A stretch of 64,000 nucleotides of DNA from Chromobacterium subtsugae (GTDB lineage Bacteria; Pseudomonadota; Gammaproteobacteria; Burkholderiales; Chromobacteriaceae): assembly GCF_001676875.1 (NCBI RefSeq), contig NZ_JYKA01000021.1, forward strand, positions 1 to 64,000, written 5' to 3'. The translations under genes were made by a program, and so were the position numbers. Position 1 is the stretch's first letter, and the number at the start of each line of letters is the position of its first letter. Below, piece by piece: positions 45,828 through 58,600 of this stretch. A model generated the notes under the pieces. The model had not been told where the DNA came from, ran no database searches, and saw only the letters and a program-made list of their open reading frames with translations.

Positions 45828-46370
45828 TTACTTCAGCGCGTAGATGGCCGGCAGGTTGCGCCAGGCGCCGCGCACGTCCATGCCATAGCCGAACACGTAG
45901 CGGTCCGGCACGTCCAGGCCGACGAAGTCCGCCTGCATCGGCTTTTCCTTCGAGATCAGCTTGTTGGCGAACACCGCGCTGAAGCAGGCCTTGGCGCCCA
46001 TCTCCATCACTTTGTCGCGGATGGCGGCCATGGTGTGGCCTTCGTCCAGGATGTCGTCCAGCACCAGCACCACGCGGTCGCGCACGTCTTCCTTCGGCGC
46101 CTGGCGCCATACCAATTCGCCGCCGTGGGTCTTGTCGCCGTAGCGGGAAACATGGACGTAGTCGAAGTCCAGCGGGAAGGCCAGACGCGGCAGCAGTTGG
46201 CCGGTGAACACCACCGCGCCGCCCATCACCGACAACACCAGCGGGTATTCCTCGCCCAGCTTCTCGGTGATTTCCACCGCCATCCGGTCGACGGCGGTGC
46301 TGACTTCCTCGGCGCTGAACAGCACGTCGGCGCTGTTGATCAGCCCGCGGGCTTCGGAAATATTAGGCAT
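45828..46370 (-). CDS. hpt: Hypoxanthine-guanine phosphoribosyltransferase
   Basis: A 180-residue purine salvage enzyme forming IMP/GMP from PRPP. The PRPP motif VVLVLDDILDEGHTM lies near residue 100, with VLSVMGGAVVFTGQLL upstream and the late VGLDVPDRYVFGYGMD block. It lies downstream of galU on the minus strand, about 60 bp away. Confidence 0.95.
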   Translation of the reverse strand: MPNISEARGLINSADVLFSAEEVSTAVDRMAVEITEKLGEEYPLVLSVMGGAVVFTGQLLPRLAFPLDFDYVHVSRYGDKTHGGELVWRQAPKEDVRDRVVLVLDDILDEGHTMAAIRDKVMEMGAKACFSAVFANKLISKEKPMQADFVGLDVPDRYVFGYGMDVRGAWRNLPAIYALK

Positions 46371-46431
46371 GATGACTCCTTGACAGAACAGGCGGCGCCG
46401 CCGGGCTGCGGCGGCGCGAATGGAAAAACAA

Positions 46432-47304
46432 TCAGTTGCGCTTCAGGCCGTCCAGGAAGGCGGCGAACTCGTCGGCCACCTCGTGGTGCTTCAGGCCGTA
46501 ATTGACGGTGGCTTTCAGGTAACCCAGCTTGGAGCCGCAATCGTAACGGGTGCCCTTGAACGGCAGCGCCAGCACCGGCTCGCTCTTCAGCAGCGCGGCG
46601 ATGCCGTCGGTCAGCTGGATTTCGCCGCCGGCGCCGGCGCCGGTGTTGACCAACTTGTCGAAAATGCGCGGCGTCAGGATGTAGCGCCCCACCACCGCCA
46701 GGTTGGACGGCGCGTCTTCCGGACGCGGCTTCTCGACGATGTGCTCGACGGCCTGATGGCCATGCGCATCGGTCTTGACCTTGACGATGCCGTAGGAGCT
46801 GGTGTCCTGCGGCGCCACCGTCTCCACCCCCAGCACCGAGGAGTGGGTTTCGTCGAACAGCCGCACCATCTGCTCCATCGCGCCCGGCGCGCCTTCGATC
46901 AGGTCGTCGGCCAGGATCACCGCGAACGGCTCTTCGCCCACCACCGGACGGGCGCACAGCACCGCGTGCCCCAGGCCCAGCGCCTCGGTCTGGCGGATAT
47001 AGATGCACGACACCGACGGCGGAATGATTTCCTGCACCAGCTCCAGCAGCTTGTGCTTGTTCTTGTATTCGAGTTCGGTTTCCAGCTCGTAAGCCTTGTC
47101 GAAGTGATCTTCGATCGAGCGCTTGTTGCGGCCGGTGATGAAGATCAACTCGGTCATGCCGGCGGCGATCGCCTCCTCCACCGCATACTGGATCAGCGGC
47201 TTGTCCACGATGGGGAGCATCTCTTTCGGACTGGCCTTGGTGGCCGGCAAGAAGCGGGTGCCTAGACCGGCAACCGGAAACACGGCTTTGGTGATCTTTT
47301 TCAT
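46432..47304 (-). CDS. galU: UTP-glucose-1-phosphate uridylyltransferase
   Basis: A 290-residue GalU making UDP-glucose. ATG 47304 follows GGAATCGAG. It shows the nucleotidyltransferase signature [34 protein letters not shown] and DDLIEG near the active site. UDP-glucose feeds envelope glycans; the gene may supply sugars to the TPR transferase just upstream. Confidence 0.96.
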   Translation of the reverse strand: MKKITKAVFPVAGLGTRFLPATKASPKEMLPIVDKPLIQYAVEEAIAAGMTELIFITGRNKRSIEDHFDKAYELETELEYKNKHKLLELVQEIIPPSVSCIYIRQTEALGLGHAVLCARPVVGEEPFAVILADDLIEGAPGAMEQMVRLFDETHSSVLGVETVAPQDTSSYGIVKVKTDAHGHQAVEHIVEKPRPEDAPSNLAVVGRYILTPRIFDKLVNTGAGAGGEIQLTDGIAALLKSEPVLALPFKGTRYDCGSKLGYLKATVNYGLKHHEVADEFAAFLDGLKRN

Positions 47305-47373
47305 CTCGATTCCGTAACGCAGTGACGATTTCAACAACGACAGCGCCGCATTCTAGCTCGACTTGGCTTCAGG

Positions 47374-48807
47374 TCAAAATGCCCATTGCTTCGACAAGGC
47401 CTCGCTCAGTTCGCGGACCAGCGGCTGCCAGTTTCCGGGCTGAGCCTGCCGCCATAGGCGCACCGAGGGATACCACGGCGCGACCGGCGCTTCCGCCAGG
47501 AAGAATGGCGCGCTTTCGGCGCGCAGCAGCGCCCACACCGGCTTGCCCATCGCGCCGGCCAGATGCAGGATGGCGGTATCCACGCAAACCACCAGATCCA
47601 CCTGCGCCAGCAGCGCGGCGGTATCGGCGAAATCGTCGATGCGGCTGGCGCGGACGCATCCACGCAGCTCGTCCGGCACCGCGCCGGGCTGCAAGGCGAT
47701 GAAATCGATATCCGGCGCTTGGCAGATTTCGGCGAACTGCGCGGGCGGAATCGATTTATGCTGGCGTCCGAGATCCGCCACGCCGACGCCCCAATGGCCG
47801 CTTTCCCACACCACGCCCACCCGGCGCCGCTTGCCGGCCGGCAAAACCGGCGGCGCCCCGTCCGGCAAACGCAGGTACGGCGCGGTCGGCAAATTCTCCA
47901 GCGTGACGCCCAGCAAACCCGGCAATGACATCAGCGGCAGCTGGCAATCGTGCTCGGGCGCGGCGTCCGCCTCCAGCAAGGTCAGGCCCTCGAACTGCGC
48001 GAACAGGCGGTGGAACGAGCGCGGGCAAGCGAACAGCAGCCTGGCCTGCGGATGGGCGCGCCGCAGCTGCGGCAGGAATCTCGCCATCTGCAAAGTGTCG
48101 CCCAGGCCTTGCTCGGTCCACAACAGCAGGGTGCGCGCGCCCAGCGCGTCTCCCTGCCAGCGCCTTGCCGTCAGCCTTGGCCGCAGCACGCAGCGCCAGC
48201 GCGCTTCGTACAGGGGCCAGGCCTCGGCGTATCGGCCGGCCGTCAACAGCGTGATCGACTGATTGAACTGCAAGGTGGCGTCGTCCGGCGCCAGCGCCAG
48301 CCCTTTTTGCTGCACCGCGATCGCCTCGTCCAGCAGCAGCGCGCAGCTGTAGGCGTTGCCCAGGTTGCTGTAGCGCGCCACCGACGGCCCGCCCAGTACC
48401 AGCGCGCGCAATTGGCAGTCGATGGCGTCGCGATAGCGCTGCTGGTGCTGGCGGACGATGCCGAGATTGACCCAGGCGTCGAGATGGCCCGGCTCCGCGG
48501 CCAGCACCTCTTGCAGCAAGGCCGCCGAGATGTCCAGCTCGCCCAGCTCCTTCAGCAGCACCGCGAGATTGCTCTTGATGTTGCACGACGTCGGGTTCAG
48601 CGCGGCGGCCGCCAGATAATCATCCAGCGCGCCGGGCGTGTCCTCCAGCTGCAGCCTGGCGTTGCCGCGGTTGGCCAGCGCCTGCCAATCCTGGGGGTTC
48701 AGCGACAGGCAGCGGTCGAACGCCGCGATGGCGCCGGCCCAGTCGCCATGGGCGGCGCATTGATTGCCTACCTCGAAATCCGCTGTCGCCATCATGCTTG
48801 ATGTCAT
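47374..48807 (-). CDS. TPR protein with GT9/GT41-like transferase domain
   Basis: A 477-residue protein. The N-terminal ~200 residues hold about five TPR units (GDWAGAIAAFDRCLSLNPQDWQALANRGNA, HLDAWVNLGIVRQHQQRYRDAI, SVARYSNLGNAYS). The C-terminal half resembles heptosyltransferase/OGT-like folds (WTEQGLGDTLQMARFLPQL, VGVVWES, VDLVVCVDTAILHLAGAMGKPVWALL). TPR-transferases of this plan glycosylate proteins, including flagellin in Caulobacter (FlmG). ATG 48807 has GAGAGGGCGGG upstream. It lies 11 bp from ligA. Confidence 0.83.
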   Translation of the reverse strand: MTSSMMATADFEVGNQCAAHGDWAGAIAAFDRCLSLNPQDWQALANRGNARLQLEDTPGALDDYLAAAALNPTSCNIKSNLAVLLKELGELDISAALLQEVLAAEPGHLDAWVNLGIVRQHQQRYRDAIDCQLRALVLGGPSVARYSNLGNAYSCALLLDEAIAVQQKGLALAPDDATLQFNQSITLLTAGRYAEAWPLYEARWRCVLRPRLTARRWQGDALGARTLLLWTEQGLGDTLQMARFLPQLRRAHPQARLLFACPRSFHRLFAQFEGLTLLEADAAPEHDCQLPLMSLPGLLGVTLENLPTAPYLRLPDGAPPVLPAGKRRRVGVVWESGHWGVGVADLGRQHKSIPPAQFAEICQAPDIDFIALQPGAVPDELRGCVRASRIDDFADTAALLAQVDLVVCVDTAILHLAGAMGKPVWALLRAESAPFFLAEAPVAPWYPSVRLWRQAQPGNWQPLVRELSEALSKQWAF

Positions 48808-48818
48808 CCCGCCCTCTC

Positions 48819-51284
<2,466 letters not shown>

Positions 51285-51291
51285 TCATCGC

Positions 51292-52494
51292 TCAGGCGAA
51301 CAGGCGCAGGGCGGCGACGCTGCCCGGCGCGATGCCCCTGTCGTCCATGCTGCCGTAAATGTGCAGCAGTTGGTCGCGGATGCGGGCCAGGCCGGTTTCG
51401 GTCAGCACCCGGCGGTTGTCGTCCACCAGCTGCGCGTCGAATTCCTGGGCCAGGTGCTTGGCGAAGTGCACGGCGCGGTCGAACACGTCTACGCCGCCGG
51501 CCACGCGCGGCACGTCGAACAGCAGCGTCAGCGCCGGGAACGACTTGTCCAGCAAGGTATGGAAAGTGAACGGCATCTGGTCGGCCGCCACCAGCGAATA
51601 CAGCGTGTTGCCGGAGTCGGCCAGGTAATGGAAGGCGCCGTCCGGCTCCAGCTGCAGCCCGGCGGCTTCGGCGAAGCTGCGCAGGCGCGCGCCCTCGATC
51701 GAAGCCTGAGGCACGATGTTGATGCCGATCAGCACGTCGACGTCGGCGCAGAAGCGGTCCAGTTCCCGCGCCGCCACCAGCTTTTGCTGGCGCTGCGGGA
51801 AGCTCACCGCCGCGTCGTGGTCCTCGGCGAAGCGCGACACCTGCTGGCAGAAGGCGGCCAGTTCCTGCTCGCCCACCGCGCCGGAGCGGTCCACCATCTG
51901 CATGCTGACGTTGATCTGCTTGTAGCGGGTGCCGGGCAGCGCCTCGGCCACTTTCCACAGGCCGCGCTCGGTGCGGCCGATCAGCTGGGTGCGCTTGCCG
52001 ACATTGAAGCGCGGCATCGCCGCCAGCTCGTGCGGCTCATGGAACATCACCTCGGCGATGAAATCCAGCGACGGGTCCAGCATCGCCACCACCAGCGCCT
52101 GGTGGTCGGCGGAGTCCATCGCCAGCTCGGCCTCGTCCTCCTCGTCCATCACCGGCACTTCCACTTCCTGCAGCGCCGGTTCGCGGCGCGGCGCCGGCGG
52201 CGGCTCGCGGACCGGCGCTTCCGCCGGCGGAATCTCGAACAACGGCTCGTCGTCCTCTTCCGGCGCCCTCTCCGGCTCCAGTTCCGCATCCAGCAGCACC
52301 GGCTCCATCCGGTCGGCTTTCACGCCGTCGCGGACATTGTTCTTCGGCACATCCAGCAGCACGTCGCCATGCGGGCGCGCGAAGGCCTGGTGCGTCCGCT
52401 TGCGGAAGCGCCATTCCTGAAACATGTTGAAACCCAGCACCAGGGCGATCACGCCGCCGCCCAAAATCAAAACACCAATCTGCAATTCGCTCAT
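51292..52494 (-). CDS. zipA: Cell division protein ZipA
   Basis: A 400-residue ZipA. ATG 52494 gives the N-terminal membrane anchor MSELQIGVLILGGGVIALVLGFNMFQEWR. An acidic, Pro-rich linker follows, and the C-terminal FtsZ-binding domain occupies about residues 260-400 (MQMVDRSGAVGEQELAAFCQQVSRFAED, FHTLLDKSFPALTLLFDVPR). It tethers FtsZ to the inner membrane. Confidence 0.93.
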   Translation of the reverse strand: MSELQIGVLILGGGVIALVLGFNMFQEWRFRKRTHQAFARPHGDVLLDVPKNNVRDGVKADRMEPVLLDAELEPERAPEEDDEPLFEIPPAEAPVREPPPAPRREPALQEVEVPVMDEEDEAELAMDSADHQALVVAMLDPSLDFIAEVMFHEPHELAAMPRFNVGKRTQLIGRTERGLWKVAEALPGTRYKQINVSMQMVDRSGAVGEQELAAFCQQVSRFAEDHDAAVSFPQRQQKLVAARELDRFCADVDVLIGINIVPQASIEGARLRSFAEAAGLQLEPDGAFHYLADSGNTLYSLVAADQMPFTFHTLLDKSFPALTLLFDVPRVAGGVDVFDRAVHFAKHLAQEFDAQLVDDNRRVLTETGLARIRDQLLHIYGSMDDRGIAPGSVAALRLFA

Positions 52495-52921
52495 TAGCCA
52501 GTCCGCATTAAGGCGAATAATCGAGGCTGCCAGCCGCGCCCGTCGGCGATCCGGCCTGTCAGCCTCCCTCGATCCTGTCACCGCCTCGGCCGCAGCCATT
52601 CGGCGGCCGGCCCGTTCTGCAGCGGGCATTTCAGGCTCATTATAACGAAAGCCCGCCGCAGCGCGCCATTTGGCATTGCAAAAACGCTTGACAAACCCCC
52701 GACGCGAAAATGCCATTGCCAAGACGGCTGGGCCAAGCCATTAGACCAGCTACGCATTTCCCCGCAACCCTGTATAACGCTCAGGAAAATTCGCCAGGAT
52801 GAATATGACATTTCAGACAGGCGAATTTATCCGGATCGCGTGCCAGAATTGGAGATAACTCTGTTACAGGGCCGTACTAGTCTGTACAACACTGCTTAGA
52901 ACAGCACGGGGACTCTTTACG
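52495..52921. other. Non-coding gap between zipA and marR, 427 bp
   Basis: Divergent promoter region for zipA and the MarR gene; no credible gene inside. A TTGACA element (near 52688) and an AT-rich stretch around 52840-52890 are candidates for promoters of the MarR gene. I cannot settle an operator. Confidence 0.5.
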
Positions 52922-53389
52922 ATGAAAAAATCCGACCAAGCCAGTTTCCTGCCTGTCGTACGCGAATTGTCGCGCACTTACCAGGCCTTTGAACAGTTCG
53001 CCAGCTTCAACATCCGCCGGCTGGGACTGACACCGCCACAGTTCGACGTGGTTACCACCCTGGGCAACAGCCAGGGCATGAATTGCAAGGAGCTGTCCGA
53101 CCACACCCTGATCACCAAAGGCACCCTGACCGGCGTGCTCGACCGCCTGGAAGACAAGGGCATCGTCACCCGCAGCATGCAGCCCAACGACCGCCGCAGC
53201 GTATTCGTGGCTTTGACACCCCACGGCCAGCAATTGTTCAGTCAAGCCTTTCCGGCCCACCTCGACTACATGCACAACGCTTTCCTGCATTTCGGCGAGC
53301 AAGACCTATCCGGCTTCTGCAACGAACTGGGCCGCCTGCGCGCCAGCTTCAGCCAGGCATTGGAGCAACAGGAGAACGAGCCGGCCTAA
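52922..53389 (+). CDS. MarR-family transcriptional regulator
   Basis: A 155-residue winged-helix regulator. The recognition-helix region and wing are plain (TPPQFDVVTTLGNSQGMNCKELSDHTLITKGTLTGVLDRLEDKGIVTRSMQPNDRRSVFVALTPHG). MarR proteins usually repress nearby transport or stress genes in response to small ligands. It is convergent with the tonB-like gene. Ligand and targets unknown. Confidence 0.92.
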   Translation: MKKSDQASFLPVVRELSRTYQAFEQFASFNIRRLGLTPPQFDVVTTLGNSQGMNCKELSDHTLITKGTLTGVLDRLEDKGIVTRSMQPNDRRSVFVALTPHGQQLFSQAFPAHLDYMHNAFLHFGEQDLSGFCNELGRLRASFSQALEQQENEPA

Positions 53390-53425
53390 GCCTAAGCAAG
53401 CCTCCTCCCGCTCAGGCGCGCCGCC

Positions 53426-54103
53426 TCACTGCCGGAAGCTCACCGGGATGGTCAGCACCGATTCCGCGGCCGCTCCGCCGCGCCTGGCCGGCGCGAATCG
53501 CCAGCGCGCCACGGCGTCCATCGCCGCCTGGTCCAGGCGCCGGAAGCCGCTGCTGCGCGCCAGCGTCACCTTCAGAGCCCGGCCATTGACGCCGACTCTG
53601 ACGCTGAGCAAGACCTCGCCCTCTTCTCCCAGCTGCAGCGACCGCTCCGGGTAAGGGGGCTGCGGATTCTCCAGATAGGCTGGACGGTAAAGCGCCTCAT
53701 GGTCGCCATCGCTCTGGCCTTCGTCCTTTGCCTCCATCCCGCCCGTAGCCGAAATCTGCCCGCCTCCCGCCGCATCAGTCGCGGCGGCCGCGGCATTTGC
53801 AAAACGGCCAGCCGGCGCAGACTGGGGCCCCGCGACGCCGGCGGCAAGCGATCCGGCCCCGGCATGTTCAGCCCTCTGCGACTGCCGGGCTGGCATCGCC
53901 GGCCGGCTTCCAGCCAAACCGCCTCCGCCGCGCAGCGCGCCCGCGGCATGCGCAGCCGCAGCGCTCCCCGCCGCCAGACGAACCGCCAGCGGCGGCTCGG
54001 GCTGCGCCGGCACGGCATCGCGCGCCGGCCAGCTTGCCCAAATCCAGACTGCCAGCGCATGCAGGCCCAGCGACAACAGGCAGGCTCGCCTCAACGTGAA
54101 CAT
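53426..54103 (-). CDS. TonB-family energy transducer
   Basis: A 225-residue TonB-like protein: N-terminal anchor MFTLRRACLLSLGLHALAVWIWA, a variable Ala/Gly-rich periplasmic spacer, and a TonB C-terminal domain (PYPERSLQLGEEGEVLLSVRVGVNGRALKVTLARSSGFRRLDQAAMDAVARWRF). ATG 54103 is chosen at the anchor; the longer frame continues through the nitrate transporter in the wrong register. No exbB/exbD adjoin it. It might energise ChuR, but that is only inference. Confidence 0.85.
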   Translation of the reverse strand: MFTLRRACLLSLGLHALAVWIWASWPARDAVPAQPEPPLAVRLAAGSAAAAHAAGALRGGGGLAGSRPAMPARQSQRAEHAGAGSLAAGVAGPQSAPAGRFANAAAAATDAAGGGQISATGGMEAKDEGQSDGDHEALYRPAYLENPQPPYPERSLQLGEEGEVLLSVRVGVNGRALKVTLARSSGFRRLDQAAMDAVARWRFAPARRGGAAAESVLTIPVSFRQ

Positions 54104-54111
54104 CGCGGCGC

Positions 54112-55491
54112 TCAGCAGCGCATGGCAGCGCCCAGCCGGCTGTAATGCCACCAGGCCAGCGCCATGCACAGCAGGTAAAACAGGAAAAACATCGCGAACG
54201 CCGGCAAAAAGCCGCCGAACCAGCTCAGCGACGAGCCGAAGGCCTTGGGAATGACGAAACCGCCGAACGCCGCCATCACCGAACTGACATTCATCGCCGA
54301 CGCGCCGCGCCTGCCGCCGCGGGCATAGGCCTGCAACAGGCTTTCGCCGCGCCGCTGCGCCTCGCGCCCGGCCAGCAACAGAAACACCTTGGGCGCCAAT
54401 TGATAGGACGAGCCGTTGCCGACGCCGGCCGCGAGGAAAATCAGCTGGAACATGCCGAGAAACAGCCAGAACGAGCCGCCGCTGCCGGCCGACGGCAGGC
54501 TGAGATACACCCCGACGGTGCCCAGCGCCATCAGGAGATTGCTGGCCACGGTGGCGATGCCGCCGCCGATCCGGTCGCCCATCCAGCCGCCCAGCGGCCG
54601 CGCCAGCGCGCAGGCCATCGGGCCGACGAACAGATAGGGGCTGGCGTCCACTTGCGGAAACATGCTGCGCGCCAGCAGCGGAAAAGCGGCGGAAAACCCC
54701 AGGAAGGTGCCGTAGCTGCCCATGTACAGCAAACAGATGTACCAGGTGTGGGCGTCGCGCATCGCGTCCAGCTGGTCGCGCGGGGTGATGCGCAGCTTGG
54801 GCAGATCGTGCGCGTACAGCAGACAGGCCAGCGCCGCCAGCAGCACCAGCGGCAGCCAGACATAGGCGGCGTTCTGCAGCCAGACGTAATGCACGTCGCC
54901 GCCCCGGCCCCATACCTGCGGCTCGCCGGCATGCAGGCCGAACAGCGGATAGAGGATGCACAGCGGAATCAGCAATTGCGCCACCGACACGCCGAGATTG
55001 CCCAGCCCCGCGTTGATGCCCATCGCCAGCCCCTTTTCCGACTTGGGGAAAAAGAAGCTGGTATTGGACAAATGCGAAGCGCTGGCGCCGCCGCCGACGC
55101 CGCACAAGCCGGCCACCAGCAGCAATTGCCAGAATGGCGCGGCGATGTCCTGCACCACCGCGCCCACGCCCCAGGCCGGCAGCAACAGCAACAGCGTCGA
55201 CAGGCCCAGCCACAATCCGCCGCCGACCCAGCTCCAGGCCCAGGAATAGATCAGCCGCATCAGCGCCCCCACCAGTGGCGGGATGGACACCAGCAGGAAC
55301 TGCTGTTGGTCGGAAATGAGAAAGCCCACCGCCGGCAGATTGACCACCACCATGCTCCACATCATCCAGATGTTGAAATTCAGATGCAGCGAGAAGGTGG
55401 ACAGCCACAGATTGCGCCGGGCGATGCCGCGGCCGCGGCTCAGCCAGAAAATGACGTTTTCCGGCTCCCAGCGTTTGATGCTTACGGTCAT
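54112..55491 (-). CDS. NarK-type nitrate/nitrite MFS transporter
   Basis: A 459-residue major-facilitator protein with about 12 membrane segments. NarK-family signatures appear: KGLAMGINAGLGNLGVSVAQL in the first half and FVGPMACALARPLGGWMGDRIGG plus FGGFVIPKAFG later. It likely moves nitrate in or nitrite out. It is 8 bp from the tonB-like gene. No nitrate reductase genes are in the window. Confidence 0.85.
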   Translation of the reverse strand: MTVSIKRWEPENVIFWLSRGRGIARRNLWLSTFSLHLNFNIWMMWSMVVVNLPAVGFLISDQQQFLLVSIPPLVGALMRLIYSWAWSWVGGGLWLGLSTLLLLLPAWGVGAVVQDIAAPFWQLLLVAGLCGVGGGASASHLSNTSFFFPKSEKGLAMGINAGLGNLGVSVAQLLIPLCILYPLFGLHAGEPQVWGRGGDVHYVWLQNAAYVWLPLVLLAALACLLYAHDLPKLRITPRDQLDAMRDAHTWYICLLYMGSYGTFLGFSAAFPLLARSMFPQVDASPYLFVGPMACALARPLGGWMGDRIGGGIATVASNLLMALGTVGVYLSLPSAGSGGSFWLFLGMFQLIFLAAGVGNGSSYQLAPKVFLLLAGREAQRRGESLLQAYARGGRRGASAMNVSSVMAAFGGFVIPKAFGSSLSWFGGFLPAFAMFFLFYLLCMALAWWHYSRLGAAMRC

Positions 55492-55641
55492 GGCTACACT
55501 TCCACAATGGCGAGAACGCGCCGGCGGCGAGCGACGACGCGTTCCGTTCGGATCCGCAGAATGGTTTCGATCAGGCCTATCAAGGCGGCGCAGTATGCCA
55601 TCCGTCCGCCTCGCGCCCTTTGCGCCGCGTCAATAGTGGAA

Positions 55642-58600
55642 TCAGGCGGTCTCGCGCATCTTCAGCGCTTCGACGATGTCCACCGCGACGATGCGGCTGA
55701 CGCCCTGTTCCTGCATGGTCACCCCCACCAGTTGCTCGGCCATTTCCATGGTCAGGCGGTTATGGGAAATATAGAGGAACTGGGTGCGCTCCGACATTTG
55801 CTTGACCAGGTCGCAGAAGCGGCTGGTGTTGGCGTCGTCCAGCGGCGCGTCCACCTCGTCCAGCAGGCAGAACGGCGCCGGGTTCAGAGAAAACAGCGAG
55901 AACACCAGGCTCATCGCGGTCAGCGCCTTTTCGCCGCCTGACAGCAGGTGGATGGTGCTGTTCTTCTTGCCCGGCGGCTGGGCGATGATCTGCACGCCGG
56001 CGTCCAGCAAGTCTTCGCCGGTCAGCACCAACTCGGCGCGGCCGCCGCCGAACAGCGTGGGGAAGAATTCGCGCATCTTGGCGTTGACCGCCTCGTAGGT
56101 GGCTTGCAGCATCTCGCGGGTTTCGCCGTCGATCTTGGCGATGGCCTCCTCCAGCGTCGCCATCGCCTGGTTGAGGTCGTCGGACTGGCTGGCCAGATAC
56201 TCGCCGCGCTTTTTCGCCTCTTCCAGCTCTTGCAGCGCAGCCAGGTTGACCGCCCCCAGCCCCTCCAGCGCCCGCGCCAGGCGGGCGATTTCCGCCGCCA
56301 GCGCGTTCGGCTTCACCCCTTCGTTGAGATCGGCCAGCAACGCCGCCTCGTCGGCCTCGGCCTGGGCCAGCTCCTCGGCGAAGCGCTCCATCGCCAGCCT
56401 GGCCTCCTGGTGCTTGAGCAGCCAGTCTGAACGCGCCTGGCGCAGCGCCGGCAGCGCGGCGTTGGCTTCCTGCTGGCGCTGGCCCAGCTCGCGCAGCCGC
56501 TCGGTCAGCTGGTTGAGCCGGTCGCGCGCGGCCGCGAGGCCGCCTTCGCGGGACTCGCGCTCGGCCAGCGCCTGCTGCAGCGCCTCTTCCGGCACCGCCT
56601 CGTCGACGGTTTCCGACTCGGCGGCCAGCGTCTCCAGCCGTTCCTGCAGCTGCTCGTCGCGGTCGGCCAGCTCGCGGCCGCGGCGCGACAGTTCGGCCAC
56701 CTTCTGCTCGGCGCTGTGAAGCGCCAGCTTGATCTCGTGCAGCACGCGCTCGGCGTCGCGCGCCTTGTTGCGCGCCAGTTGCAGGCCGGTTTCGGCATTC
56801 AGCCGGTCCAGCCTCACCTCTTCCAGCTGCAGCGCCAGTTCCTCCAGCGTCAGCGCCGCTTCCTCGCCCATCAGTTCGGCCTCGGCGATGCCGTCGTCGG
56901 CGTGCGCGCGCTCTTCCGCGATGCGCTGGCGCTCGGCCTCGATCGCCGACAAGCGCGCCGCGCCCTGGCGCGCCGCCTGGTCCAGCTTGACGTGCTCCAG
57001 CGTGGCGGCGTTCAGCTCCGCCTCCAGCCGGGTCAGCGAGCCCTTCTGGCCGCGCACCGCCTCGGCCAGCATATTGCCCATGCTCAAGAGGCTGTCGCGC
57101 TTCTTCTGCATCGCTTCGATTTCCGGCCGCCAGGCCTCGGCGCGGGCGCTGGCTTCGTCCAGCTGCCGCTTGCGCGCCATCAGGCCGTCGCCGCTGGCTT
57201 CGGCGTGGTAGCGCACGCTGGCGGCATCGACACGATGGCCCTCCGGCGTCAGCCAGCATTCGCCGGCCGCCAATTCGCCGCGGCGCGCCAAAGCGGCATC
57301 CAGCGTGTCGGCCAGGTACACGCCGGCCAGCCAGTCGCCCAGCGCGGCATCGAACGGCGCTTGCGCCTTGACCTCGGCCAATAGAGCCGGCCAGCTTCGC
57401 GCCGGCAATCCGGCGGCGGCCGCGCGCTTGCCGTCCACCAGAACCAGCGCGGCGGGCGGCTGCCCGGCCGGCAGCGCGGCGGCGCGGGCGGACAGGCGTT
57501 CGCCCAGCGCCGCTTCCAGCGCCTGCTGCCAGCGCGCGTCGATCTGCAGCGACTGCCACAGTTGCGGCGCGTCGGCCAGGCCATGCTGTTCCAGCCAGCC
57601 GGCCAGTTGCTCGCCGGCCGCCTCGCGCTGCAGCAGCGCCGCCAGCGCGGCGGCCTCTGCCTCGGCGCGCGCCAGCTCGGTGCGCTTGGCCGCCAGCTGC
57701 TGGTCCAGTTTTTCGCGCTCGGCAGCCAGGTCGGCCTGTTTGGCCTCGTCGGCCACCAGCCGCGCCCGCACCGCGTCCAGCGCGGCCCTGGCCTTGGCCA
57801 CTTCCTGCTGCGCCGCTTCCAGCGCGGCGTGCTCCGGCAGGTTCAGGTCCGACAATTCGCGCGTCAGCGCGGCGTCGCGGCCGGCCAGTTGCTGCATGCC
57901 GCGCTGCCAGTGTTCGATCTTCTGCCGCGACAGGTCGCGCTCGCGGGTGAGGTTGGCCTGCTGGGCCACCATCTGCGACTGCCGCTGGTCCAGCACGCGG
58001 AAGGCGGCCTCGGCGCCCGGCAGTTCGTCGGCGCCGTCCTCCAGCGCCATCTGCGCCTCTTCCTGCCTGAGCTGCGCCTCTTCCAGCCGCGGCAGCCAAT
58101 CGTCCAGCTCGGCCTCCACCTGCTGGCGGTTGTCGGCCAGTTGCTGGCGTTCGCTGCGCGCCGCCGCCAGGTCGCGCTCCAGCCGCTGCCGGCTCTGCTC
58201 GCGGTGGCGCTGCGCCTCTTCCAGCCGCGCCAGCTGCGCGTTGGCCTCGAACAGCTGCTGCTGCGCCTCGTGCACCGCGTCGCTGGCGGCGAAATGGCTT
58301 TCGCGCACCGTCTCCTGTTCGGTTTCCAGGTGGGTGGCCGCGCTCTCCAGCGCCGCCTCCTCGGTTTCGATGCGCGCCAGCTCGGCGCGGGCGGCCGCCT
58401 CGTTGCGCGCCGCCTCCTCGCGCCGCGCCAGCGCCAGCAGGTTCTGCTTGTGGGTCAGCGCGCCCTTGAGGTCGTGATACTGGGACGCCACTTCAGCCTG
58501 CTCCGACAGGCGCTCCACTTGGCGCTCCAGCTCCTGCTGCAGGTCGGCGATGCGCTCCAGGTTGGCGCGGGTGTCGGTCAGGCGGTTTTCTGTCTCGCGG

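Noticed and set aside
53426-55507. A single open frame covering the tonB-like and narK genes, which could suggest a fusion
   Set aside because: The narK region is in another register with clear membrane segments; the TonB part has its own start and anchor at 54103.
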